Shown here: one piece after another, positions 25,098-33,361 of the stretch | How the letters are laid out: each line of letters starts with the position of its first letter | Numbering within the stretch: the first letter of the stretch is position 1 | Assembly: GCA_036383515.1 (NCBI GenBank) | Contig: DASVOE010000114.1 | Location: forward strand, 1 to 64,000 | DNA length: 64,000 bases | Source: CADEDV01 sp036383515 | GTDB taxonomy: Bacteria; Bacteroidota; Bacteroidia; Chitinophagales; Chitinophagaceae | Reading direction: 5' to 3' | Notes under the pieces: generated by a model | Seen by the model: the letters and a program-made list of their open reading frames with translations, nothing else | Databases searched by the model: none | What the model was told of the DNA's origin: nothing | Translations under genes and position numbers: made by a program

Positions 25098-26861
25098 TTA
25101 ATGGATCGCTGAACTCCCTCTTTTCTTTTTCACTTTTGAATAAAGTGTTTTGGCCTGTTGCACCAGCACGGTAAATTCTTTTTGCAAAGTATCTCCGGGT
25201 TTTATTGATTGACTGGCTAACGCATGTATATAATTCCAGGAAACATCTTTTGTAAACGAAGATTCTTTCAGCAATGAACCAAACATGATCACCGCTGCAG
25301 AGAACTGGTAACATTTATCCAGCTTTTCAAATGGCGTAAAATTAAAATAGCTGGCAATAGCTGTATTCTTCTGAACAGCATCATTGGGTAGCCGGTAGTT
25401 TATTTGTATGGCAGCAAAATTTCCAGTATTAGCATTTTCCCGTACAGCAGTTTTATTCATTTCTGCAGGTACGATTTCAAAAACACCCACCATAGAATGA
25501 CCCGAGCCGATCTCTCCACCTTCTATCACTGACAATGAATCTTTCAAAGCTCCGACCCTGTTATCGAACCCAATCAACCGGTACTCCTTTACATATTCCG
25601 GGTTGAAGTTTACATTCATATACACATCATCGGCAACTGCATACAGTGTTTGTGTAAATTCTTTCAGCAATACTTTTTCAGCCTCGGTAAAATTATCGAG
25701 ATAGGCAAAGTTGCCATTCCCTTTTTTTGCCAATGTCTGGATTTTTGAATCTTTATAATTACCCATCCCTACACCCAAACAGGTAAGGTATATTCCAGAC
25801 TCCCGCTGCTGGGAGATCAATTCATCCAGATCGGATTCTGTTTTTAAGCCCACATTAAAATCTCCATCGGTAGCCAGTATCACCCGGTTGTTACCATTTT
25901 TTATAAAATGATTCCGGGCCACGCTATAAGCTATTCTTATTCCTGATTCTCCAGGGGTGGAGCCACCGGGTGCCAGCTCATCAATAGCTTTCAATATCTT
26001 TTCCTTTTCAGCACCACTGGTGGTATTCAGCATAATACCTGTTGTGCCGCCATACACCACTATAGCTACAGAATCTTTTTCCCTTAGATTATTGACGAGT
26101 AACCGGAACGCTGATTTTAATAAAGGCAACCGGTTTGGCATATCCATAGAACCGGATATATCAATTAAAAAAACAAGATGGCTGGACGGAAGTGTGTCAA
26201 GATTTAATTTCCTGGAAGAAAGATTAATATAGTATAATTGATTAGCCGCATTCCATGGACAGTTGGTCAATATCGTCTTTACATTAAAGACTTCGCCCGG
26301 ACCGGGTTCAGTATAATTAAGGTTAAAGTAATTCAGCATCTCTTCAATCCTCACTGCATCGGGTGGCACAATAGAGTTGAGTGTAATGAACCGGCGTATA
26401 TTACTGTAAGAAGCCCGGTCCACGTTCAGCGACATACCCGTACTTGGAAATTTTTTCGCATTCACAAAACGGTTTTCTATAATGCTTGCATACGTTTCAT
26501 CACCTGCAAACCATTTTCGTTGTTCCTCTCTCTCGAGGTCTTTTGTTTGCGAAAGCAGTTTATCTCTCCGGACATTTGTAATGTTAACCGGAATCAGTTT
26601 TAATTTTAAATTGATATAATTATCTGCATTGGCAACTACCTTCTCCGTCCTGTAGCCATCAAGTTTGAACGTAAATGTATCAATCTGCTGAGTGCTGACG
26701 ATACCGAATGTACCGTAAGCACCTGTTTTATAAAGATAGCCGGTGCTGTGATGAATAATGGTAACGTTTTGTAATGCATTGCCCGACTCATCCTTCACCT
26801 CTCCCCGGATATAATACTGCTGGGCATGAACGGAGAAGCTACTGCAAACTAATAAGAGCAA
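25098..26861 (-). CDS. YfbK-like von Willebrand factor type A protein
   Basis: The 587-residue exported protein has a signal peptide, a carboxypeptidase-like regulatory beta domain (QQYYIRGEVKDESGNALQNVTI, about 14-95), the Vwf-type N-terminal region (YASIIENRFVNAKKFPSTGMSLNVDRASY, residues about 124-185), then a VWA domain with MIDAS motif DISGS at 234-238 and the TDGDFNVG loop, and a DUF3520-type C-terminal domain from about 420. It probably acts in the periplasm or at the surface in metal-dependent protein contact. The start is uncertain: TTG 26861 gives a very short signal peptide without a basic N-region, while CTG 26882 would give MKTACHILLLLVCSS, a better one. Convergent with dnaJ. Confidence 0.85.
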   Translation of the reverse strand: MLLLVCSSFSVHAQQYYIRGEVKDESGNALQNVTIIHHSTGYLYKTGAYGTFGIVSTQQIDTFTFKLDGYRTEKVVANADNYINLKLKLIPVNITNVRRDKLLSQTKDLEREEQRKWFAGDETYASIIENRFVNAKKFPSTGMSLNVDRASYSNIRRFITLNSIVPPDAVRIEEMLNYFNLNYTEPGPGEVFNVKTILTNCPWNAANQLYYINLSSRKLNLDTLPSSHLVFLIDISGSMDMPNRLPLLKSAFRLLVNNLREKDSVAIVVYGGTTGIMLNTTSGAEKEKILKAIDELAPGGSTPGESGIRIAYSVARNHFIKNGNNRVILATDGDFNVGLKTESDLDELISQQRESGIYLTCLGVGMGNYKDSKIQTLAKKGNGNFAYLDNFTEAEKVLLKEFTQTLYAVADDVYMNVNFNPEYVKEYRLIGFDNRVGALKDSLSVIEGGEIGSGHSMVGVFEIVPAEMNKTAVRENANTGNFAAIQINYRLPNDAVQKNTAIASYFNFTPFEKLDKCYQFSAAVIMFGSLLKESSFTKDVSWNYIHALASQSIKPGDTLQKEFTVLVQQAKTLYSKVKKKRGSSAIH

Positions 26862-26932
26862 TATGTGGCAAGCGGTCTTCAGATGGATATTTTAGTCCGA
26901 AAAATTACGAAAAAAAGAGGAGAGCCTATAAT

Positions 26933-27466
26933 TTATACCAATTGGTAAATCTCCTTGAAATTGCGGCCCAGTCCATCATAATCCAGTCCATAACCAACTA
27001 CAAATTTGTTGGGAATAGCAAACCCGATATAATCCAATGTAAGCGGAAATTCAGTAGCATCGGGCTTATGCAGCAGGGTAGCTATGCTGAGCGACTGAGG
27101 TTGCTGGTGTTCGAGCCTCGGAAGAAAATTATGCAGGGTCTTACCCGTATCTACAATGTCTTCAACAATTACCACATCCTTTCCAAACAGGTCATCATCC
27201 AGGCCGATAGAGGTTATCACTTTACCGGTTGTTTCCATTCCTTTATAAGAAGCTAATTTGATAAAACAAATATCAGCTTCAACAGTCAATTGCTTAAAGA
27301 GATCGGAAGCAAACATGAATGAACCATTCAGTATGGCTATAAAAAAAGGTCGTTTACCGGTGTAATCTTTATTGATGGAAGCAGCCATTTCTTTGATCCG
27401 TGCCTGGATAACTTCTTCGGAAAGATAGGTCTCGAAAGATTTATCATGCACTTTGATAACTGACAT
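26933..27466 (-). CDS. hpt: Hypoxanthine phosphoribosyltransferase
   Basis: The 177-residue enzyme makes IMP or GMP from the free base and PRPP. The PRPP-binding motif VVIVEDIVDTGKTL spans residues 98-111. The flexible-loop region KLASYKGMETTGKV (70-83) and the C-terminal GYGLDYDGLGRN with the base-contacting residues match type I Hpt enzymes. Length is typical. It lies 27 bases downstream of the glucosaminidase gene, so co-transcription is likely. Confidence 0.93.
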   Translation of the reverse strand: MSVIKVHDKSFETYLSEEVIQARIKEMAASINKDYTGKRPFFIAILNGSFMFASDLFKQLTVEADICFIKLASYKGMETTGKVITSIGLDDDLFGKDVVIVEDIVDTGKTLHNFLPRLEHQQPQSLSIATLLHKPDATEFPLTLDYIGFAIPNKFVVGYGLDYDGLGRNFKEIYQLV

Positions 27467-27492
27467 AATGTTGGTTGCTTGTGATGAGTTAA

Positions 27493-28545
27493 TTAGTTCC
27501 GGCTTACTGATTTCACCGAATTGGGTATTGAATAATTATTTTTCAATGCCAGCTTAGGCATCACGGTCGATTTACTACGCAGTGATAATTTTTCACCAAT
27601 AGCAGGTTGTTCGCTTTCTTTCAGCCAATTGTATTCAAGCAACGTCTCCAAACGAATTGCCTGCACCTGGGCAATATCACGAAGTGATTCACCCGGCTTT
27701 ACGGTATGAAACTCTTCATTCCCTGTTTTGCGTTTGCGCTGCAGGTAAACCAACTGATCCGTAGCTGCTGTTTCACTTTGATTCATATCATTGAACTCAA
27801 ATATTCTTGCCAGGGGGATATTGTATTGTTGTGCTATCGTAAGATAAGGAGTGCCTTTTTTAATAAACACCACTTTTGTTTCATTGATCTTAAACTCGCC
27901 ATCAGGATAGGATGGCGTTACCGGCACTACTATGTTTTCCTCTGGTGGCGTCACCATTACTTCAGGGGTTGCAGGTGTACTGGTTTCCGTTTTTGTAAAA
28001 ACCACATCACTCTCTTTCATTTTTCCCAATGCTATTAATGTATAATCCTGTAGATGATAATCTTCAACCAGCTTGATTATAATTGAAGGATACTTAGGAT
28101 TGGTAGCATAGCCAGCTTTTTTCAATCCATTCGCCCAGCCCTGGTAATCCATAGGATCAAGTTCAAACAGGCTGGCATACCGGGAACTGCTTTTTAAAAA
28201 ATTGGAATGGTCGCGATAAGAATCTTCCGCTGAAGGATATTTACGAAAACATTCTCCTCTTGCATCATCATCATGAGAAACAGACTCTCCTGTCCAGGTG
28301 TTTTTACATTTTATACCAAAATGATTATTTGATTTTGTTACCAGCACGCTGGTACCGGCAAATGTTTCATGAATGCCCTGCGCCAGTTTTATAGAGGCGG
28401 GTACTCCTGTTCGCAGCATTTCTTCGATCGCCAGTTTTTTATAGGTGTCAATATATTGTGCAATCACTTCAGGCGGTTGCGCCATTGCCAGTAAGCTGCC
28501 TGCTAGTACAAAAAAAAGAAGGATAAATTTTCGCAAATGCTGCAT
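27493..28545 (-). CDS. Cell-wall glucosaminidase with LysM domains
   Basis: The 350-residue secreted peptidoglycan hydrolase has a signal peptide (KFILLFFVLAGSLLAMA, cut before QPPEV) and a glucosaminidase domain from about 25 to 170, with the catalytic Glu60 in KLAQGIHETFAGTSVL and the motifs NNHFGIKC and YPSAEDSYRDHSNFL. After a Thr/Pro-rich linker come two LysM-like modules, near residues 225-255 and 280-310 (FHTVKPGESLRDIAQVQAIR). It cleaves the glycan backbone, probably during growth or separation. The same-strand neighbours are an O-methyltransferase upstream and hpt downstream. Confidence 0.9.
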   Translation of the reverse strand: MQHLRKFILLFFVLAGSLLAMAQPPEVIAQYIDTYKKLAIEEMLRTGVPASIKLAQGIHETFAGTSVLVTKSNNHFGIKCKNTWTGESVSHDDDARGECFRKYPSAEDSYRDHSNFLKSSSRYASLFELDPMDYQGWANGLKKAGYATNPKYPSIIIKLVEDYHLQDYTLIALGKMKESDVVFTKTETSTPATPEVMVTPPEENIVVPVTPSYPDGEFKINETKVVFIKKGTPYLTIAQQYNIPLARIFEFNDMNQSETAATDQLVYLQRKRKTGNEEFHTVKPGESLRDIAQVQAIRLETLLEYNWLKESEQPAIGEKLSLRSKSTVMPKLALKNNYSIPNSVKSVSRN

Positions 28546-28556
28546 AAGGTAAATCG

Positions 28557-29195
28557 TTATAGTTTTCTGATCAGGTATAACCCGTCACGGATCGTTAATA
28601 TTACTTTCTCGATATCAGTACGGTCTTTGATAAATTCATTAAAGGCTTTGATGCCAACAGCACTCTTTCCTTTTACTTCCTGCTCCAGTACCTGACCATG
28701 AAAAAAGATATTATCAGCTAAAATAAACCCGTTTTTTCGAAGACGGGGCAAAACAAGGTTAAAATATTCAATATACGCCGGTTTATCAGCGTCTATGAAA
28801 ACAAGATCCCAGGTTTCATTCAATTCGGAAATGATTTCTAACGCATTACCTGTATGAGATATTATTTGGTGAGCATAAACAGACCGGTCAAAAAAAGACC
28901 TGGCGTTCTGAGCATCTTCTTCCCGTAGCTCGATGGTATGCAACTGACCATCATCTGACAAACCTTTGGCCAGGCATAAAGCGCTGTAGCCGGTGAAAGT
29001 GCCGATCTCCAAAATCCTCCGGGGATTGATCATACAACTGATCATTTCCAGCACCTTACCCTGCAGGTGACCACTGAGCATGACATACTCTTTATGATTT
29101 GCCAGGGTATAATCATTGACCTCTTTCAGCAATTTTTCTTCTGGCGAAGAAAATGTCTCCGCATAGGATTGTACCTGGGGATTGATCAGTTCCAA
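28557..29195 (-). CDS. Class I SAM-dependent O-methyltransferase
   Basis: The 212-residue cytosolic enzyme has the SAM motif ILEIGTFTGYSA (61-72) and the Asp-rich metal/SAM motif LVFIDADKPAYIEYF. The C-terminal ADNIFFHGQV (the DN pair of metal-dependent catechol-type methyltransferases) and the ending VILTIRDGLYLIRKL match the O-methyltransferase family 3 pattern. The substrate is unknown. It ends 11 bases from the glucosaminidase gene and begins 27 bases from the symporter gene, all on minus. Confidence 0.88.
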   Translation of the reverse strand: MELINPQVQSYAETFSSPEEKLLKEVNDYTLANHKEYVMLSGHLQGKVLEMISCMINPRRILEIGTFTGYSALCLAKGLSDDGQLHTIELREEDAQNARSFFDRSVYAHQIISHTGNALEIISELNETWDLVFIDADKPAYIEYFNLVLPRLRKNGFILADNIFFHGQVLEQEVKGKSAVGIKAFNEFIKDRTDIEKVILTIRDGLYLIRKL

Positions 29196-29222
29196 GGATA
29201 AATTTTTTCAAAGATAAAACTA

Positions 29223-30752
29223 TCAGGCGGGTCTGAATGCTGTATTTACAGCAGTATCTTTTTTTGAAATACTATATAATCCCAGGAAAGTAATAATGCC
29301 ATTAATTAAAATCAGTTCCGGCCCGATCTTGTACCCGTTAAATATTGATCTTGAAATTTCACTCAGCCCCAGTTTCACATGCAGTATACCTTCATAGTAC
29401 CCGGGATTGCAAAACATATCAAGCATCAGTGTAAGTAATGGACCGGCAATACAAACTACCCAGATAAGTTTTTCGTTGAGCTTCCTGTGTGTAAGTATTC
29501 CAAATGAGAATAAACCGAGCAGGGGCCCATAGGTAATGCCGGCAAACTTGATAATAAATTGAATAATAGATTTATCATTGATGGCTTTAAAGATTAAAAC
29601 CATTACCAGGAAAACAGCGGCAAATGTTATATGAACCATCAACCTCTTCTTTTTTTTCTCTTTCTCATTCAATGAAGATTTTGAAAAGCCAAGTATATCA
29701 ATACAAAAGCAGGAAGTAAGCGAGGTGATAGCGCCATCCACACTGGGAAACAAAGCAGAGATCAATGCAATAATAAATATGACGCCAATAGTGGCAGAAA
29801 AAGTATCACCCAATGCGATGGTAGGAAACAGGTCATCACCCGTTGCAGTAATGCCATTGGCTGAAGCATACACATACAATACTCCACCCAGCACCAGGAA
29901 TAACAAGTTCACAAAAACAAGTATCGTACTCATCGTCATGATATTCTTTTGTGAACTGCCCAGCGTTTTCACACTGATATTCTTTTGCATCATTTCCTGG
30001 TCAAGCCCTGTCATCGTAATGGTGATGAACATGCCACCCAATATTTGTTTCAAGAAGAAAAAATTACTTTTCACATCACTGTTAAAAATCTGTGTATAGC
30101 CTTTAGCCTCCATCATTTGCCAGGCGCCGCCAAAATCAGTTCCCAATGCTTTTATTAAAACAATAAGACAAACTACTAATCCTACCAGCATACCGGTGGT
30201 TTGTAACGTGTCGGTGAAGATGATGGTCTTCACTCCACCTTCAAATGTATAAAGCATGATGAGTACAAGTATCACCAATGCCGTTACAATAAAAGGGACA
30301 CCGAGTTTATCAAGAATAAAAAGTTGCAGGATATTTATGACAAGGTATAACCGGGCAGTAGCACCCACCGTTCTGGATAGAATAAAGAAAAAAGCGCCGG
30401 CTTTATGGGCACTTACACCAAATCTTTTTTCGAGATAAGTATAAATGCTGGTCAGGTTCATCCGGTAATAAAGAGGGAGTAACACAAAAGCTATTACCAC
30501 ATACCCGATCATATAACCCAATACCAACTGAAAATAATTGAAATTGATCTTACCTACATCTCCCGGCACACTGACAAACGTAACCCCGGATAAAGAAGTA
30601 CCGATCATACCAAAGGCCACGAGCATCCAGTTACTGTTCCGGTTACCAATAAAAAAGGAATCATTATTAGAATTACGGGAAGTGTACCAGGCTACACCTA
30701 ACAATAAAAGAAAATAACCTATTACGAAAGAAAAAAGAACCAGAGGAGACAT
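29223..30752 (-). CDS. Sodium:solute symporter (SSS family)
   Basis: The 509-residue inner-membrane transporter has 13 or so hydrophobic helices, starting near PLVLFSFVIGYFLLLLGVAW. SSS-family features include the unwound first helix GMIGTSLSGVTFVSVPG, the EGGVKTIIFTDTLQ segment (sodium-site region) and a repeating G-x-x-F-x-x-I pattern. It has the Bacteroidota length (about 500-520). The transported solute is unknown. It starts the four-gene minus cluster symporter, O-methyltransferase, glucosaminidase, hpt, and is divergent from the LOG-family gene. Confidence 0.88.
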   Translation of the reverse strand: MSPLVLFSFVIGYFLLLLGVAWYTSRNSNNDSFFIGNRNSNWMLVAFGMIGTSLSGVTFVSVPGDVGKINFNYFQLVLGYMIGYVVIAFVLLPLYYRMNLTSIYTYLEKRFGVSAHKAGAFFFILSRTVGATARLYLVINILQLFILDKLGVPFIVTALVILVLIMLYTFEGGVKTIIFTDTLQTTGMLVGLVVCLIVLIKALGTDFGGAWQMMEAKGYTQIFNSDVKSNFFFLKQILGGMFITITMTGLDQEMMQKNISVKTLGSSQKNIMTMSTILVFVNLLFLVLGGVLYVYASANGITATGDDLFPTIALGDTFSATIGVIFIIALISALFPSVDGAITSLTSCFCIDILGFSKSSLNEKEKKKKRLMVHITFAAVFLVMVLIFKAINDKSIIQFIIKFAGITYGPLLGLFSFGILTHRKLNEKLIWVVCIAGPLLTLMLDMFCNPGYYEGILHVKLGLSEISRSIFNGYKIGPELILINGIITFLGLYSISKKDTAVNTAFRPA

Positions 30753-30857
30753 ATAACCGGGTTTGTGTTAATCAATAGTTACTAATCAAAAATGTGCAAT
30801 ACAGAATTTTGAAGATAGACAAATTTACTATCCCTTTGCGCCAAATTTATTCTAATA

Positions 30858-31394
30858 ATGTCCATTCATTCACTTGCCGTTTTTTGCGGTTCAAAAACAG
30901 GAAACAATCAATTATATACAGAACATGCAATGCAGCTTGGTGAGTTGATGGCTGATAAAAAGATAAAACTCGTTTACGGTGGAGGCAGTGCCGGCCTGAT
31001 GGGCACAATAGCAGATACCGTGATGAAGCATAACGGAAATGTTACAGGCATCATTCCAAAAATTTTACTCGAATGGGAAGTGCAGCATCGTGGTATTACC
31101 GAATTGATAATTGCCGATGATATGCATGTACGCAAAAGAACGATCTATAGTCTTTGTGATGCAGCACTGATATTACCGGGTGGTTTTGGCACCCTCGATG
31201 AACTATTTGAAATAGTTACCTGGAACCAGTTAACCATCCATGATAAAGACATCTATATCCTCAATTCGGGTGGCTTTTACGATCACCTGATCAAGCATAT
31301 TGATCGTATGAAAGAAGAAGGCTTTTTATATGAAGAAGCCTTCAAAAGGATCTTTATATTAAATGAACCTGCTGACCTGGTTGCTTACCTGTAA
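30858..31394 (+). CDS. LOG family protein (TIGR00730 Rossmann fold)
   Basis: The 178-residue protein contains the family nucleotide-binding motif VYGGGSAGLMG (residues about 39-49) and the catalytic-type PGGFGTLDELFEIVTW motif (about 103-118). This is the LONELY GUY/TIGR00730 group, cytosolic phosphoribohydrolases that release free bases from nucleoside 5'-monophosphates; some make cytokinins. The PGGxGTxxE motif is complete, so activity is likely. It overlaps the convergent beta-barrel gene by ten bases at its stop. Confidence 0.92.
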   Translation: MSIHSLAVFCGSKTGNNQLYTEHAMQLGELMADKKIKLVYGGGSAGLMGTIADTVMKHNGNVTGIIPKILLEWEVQHRGITELIIADDMHVRKRTIYSLCDAALILPGGFGTLDELFEIVTWNQLTIHDKDIYILNSGGFYDHLIKHIDRMKEEGFLYEEAFKRIFILNEPADLVAYL

Positions 31395-32029
31395 TGACGA
31401 TTTCTCCGTCCGTCACCACCCTGGAATAAAGGAACCTGTATGCCACCTCTTACAATCGGAACTATTCTCCCATAACCATCCGTGTAAGGAGAGTTGATAT
31501 CGCTTAATGCATCAAACAATACCGATATATAAAAAAATGGTGGGCCACCTTTGCCGTAACGCCCCGTAGTATAACCAGCTCCTAATAATAGGCTATTACT
31601 TTCTGATGTATATTTTTCAGTAGGTCCGGCATTGGGGATGAATTTTTGCTTAATAAAATTATGCTCGTATTGTCCCTGTACAAATAAAAACCTGATAGGA
31701 TATAATTTCAAAAAAGGACCGCCGCCATAAACTGTTTGCCTGAGTTTGTCATTATATATAAAACCATAATCCCTGAAAGAAGTGTAATTGTAATTAATAA
31801 CAATGCCCGCATCAGCCCAATTAGTAAGACTGTAGCCAAATACCGGGCTACCTCCAACCAGAATAGAACTATTGGAAAATCCAACGGAGATGCTTCCCCC
31901 GGTAAATAGATTTTCTTTGTTAAACCCTTTTACCTTTTCTTCTTCTTTTTTTCTTTCTTCTTCGTCCTGCGCTCTTACCGCTGTCATTAATGTAAGCACA
32001 GCAAGGCCGATCATGATTATTTTTTTCAT
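31385..32029 (-). CDS. Predicted outer-membrane beta-barrel protein
   Basis: The 214-residue protein has a signal peptide (MKKIIMIGLAVLTLMTAVRA, cut before QDEEE) and a charged, Glu/Lys-rich opening (EEERKKEEEKVKGF), followed by alternating strands (LFTGGSISVGFSNSSILVG, GYSLTNWADAGIVINYNY, VYGGGPFLKLYPIRF, SNSLLLGAGYTTGRY). The strand length and G-x-Y/F rich turns suggest an eight- to ten-stranded barrel. I do not recognise a named family. It overlaps the LOG gene at its 3' end. Confidence 0.6.
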   Translation of the reverse strand: MKKIIMIGLAVLTLMTAVRAQDEEERKKEEEKVKGFNKENLFTGGSISVGFSNSSILVGGSPVFGYSLTNWADAGIVINYNYTSFRDYGFIYNDKLRQTVYGGGPFLKLYPIRFLFVQGQYEHNFIKQKFIPNAGPTEKYTSESNSLLLGAGYTTGRYGKGGPPFFYISVLFDALSDINSPYTDGYGRIVPIVRGGIQVPLFQGGDGRRNRHYR

Positions 32030-32267
32030 ACTCTTTTTTATTAATTATAATTCCTGCTCTTTAAACATCAACTATTTTTCCTGCATCCAGGATATTATCC
32101 GGGTCAACTACTTTTTAATCCAACTATATTTTCTGAATCAGTCCTACGCTATATTCACCATTGATGATGAGATCAGTAACGCTTCCATTCTTTCTTGTGT
32201 GCATGCTTGTTACTGTAAAAATCGGAATTATCTCAACATGATAATGATAAAAAAAGATAAGCAGTAG

Positions 32268-33320
32268 TTAATAGTTTTTGAAAGAAGGACACATGGATTG
32301 CCGCCTGTTACCCTTATACTGTTCAAAGACTCCCTGTTTTACCAAAGAGAATTCAAAAGCACCCCGGGTATTATTGTAATTACGAAGTGTGGATATGGTG
32401 GCGTCATAGGTGAAAGTGAAGGTGTAATCTTTTAAACCAATGCCTATCATTGGTATCACGGCATCCTGGTGACGATAGTATAAACCGCCGATCAGTATCT
32501 TTTCACCATCCCCAGATAAATTATAATGTGCATTGACGCCGCCTACTATCTCAGTTGATTTGGCCTGGTAAGAAAAATAAACATTTGGATTGATGATCCA
32601 CTGATCATTCAATTTAAAGCTACCATTGATAAACGCATTATGCCGGAGAGGTATCCTGTTTTCAATACCTGACTGAACATCAAAAAAAGATTCCCTGGGT
32701 TTGTTGATATGCATAGTGGAAACACCAATATTCAGGTAGCTCCTACCATCTGGAAAATAGGCATAATTGATCCCGGCCTGCAGATCGAGGTAGCTGATAT
32801 TATTGCGATCAAGATTGACAGCCGTAGGTAATTTATTATCGAAAAAATGTCCGTCAAACTGATCAGGGAATTTTAAATTGGTTACATCAATCCGTTTATT
32901 CGCCCATCCCACATTGAATCCCAAACTTACCAGGCTTCCTGCATCAATCATCTGGTGATAAGCTACCGAGCCATAAATTTTCGTGGAAGTAAGATTGCCG
33001 CTGCCGGCCACATCTCTTAAGATCAATCCTCCAAATCCTAACCAACCCGTATTATCATCGTTGGTCATTTTCTGAATGTCACCATATACACTCATGGTTT
33101 TATATGGAACCGCCATGATCGAAGACCATTGATTCCGGTAATTAGCTCCCAGCCTGTAATCGCCATCCGGAATAAATCCTGTATTGGCCGGGTTAGTGAG
33201 TAAAGGAGAATTCATGAATTGTGAAAAATGAAGATCCTGCGATGACGCTGCCAGCCACAAGCATTGAGCTGTGAGCAATACCACTATATTCCGTATGTTA
33301 TTAATTCTCTGCATTTTCAT
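32268..33320 (-). CDS. PorP/SprF family T9SS outer-membrane protein (second copy)
   Basis: The 350-residue protein has a signal peptide (VVLLTAQCLWLAASS) and the family opening QDLHFSQFMNSPLLTNPANTG, then GANYRNQWSSI and LGFNVGWANKRIDV. The later YEDATIST-like and ending segments match SprF proteins. I prefer ATG 33320 because an AGAGGAAA Shine-Dalgarno-like run lies just upstream. ATG 33344 would add eight basic residues. The gene lies downstream of a large type-B adhesin gene on the same strand, repeating the pairing at 15.5-20.9 kb. Confidence 0.88.
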   Translation of the reverse strand: MKMQRINNIRNIVVLLTAQCLWLAASSQDLHFSQFMNSPLLTNPANTGFIPDGDYRLGANYRNQWSSIMAVPYKTMSVYGDIQKMTNDDNTGWLGFGGLILRDVAGSGNLTSTKIYGSVAYHQMIDAGSLVSLGFNVGWANKRIDVTNLKFPDQFDGHFFDNKLPTAVNLDRNNISYLDLQAGINYAYFPDGRSYLNIGVSTMHINKPRESFFDVQSGIENRIPLRHNAFINGSFKLNDQWIINPNVYFSYQAKSTEIVGGVNAHYNLSGDGEKILIGGLYYRHQDAVIPMIGIGLKDYTFTFTYDATISTLRNYNNTRGAFEFSLVKQGVFEQYKGNRRQSMCPSFKNY

Positions 33321-33361
33321 ATTTCCTCTTTTTCTGGTCTGCATCCTGATCGTTACCGGAA

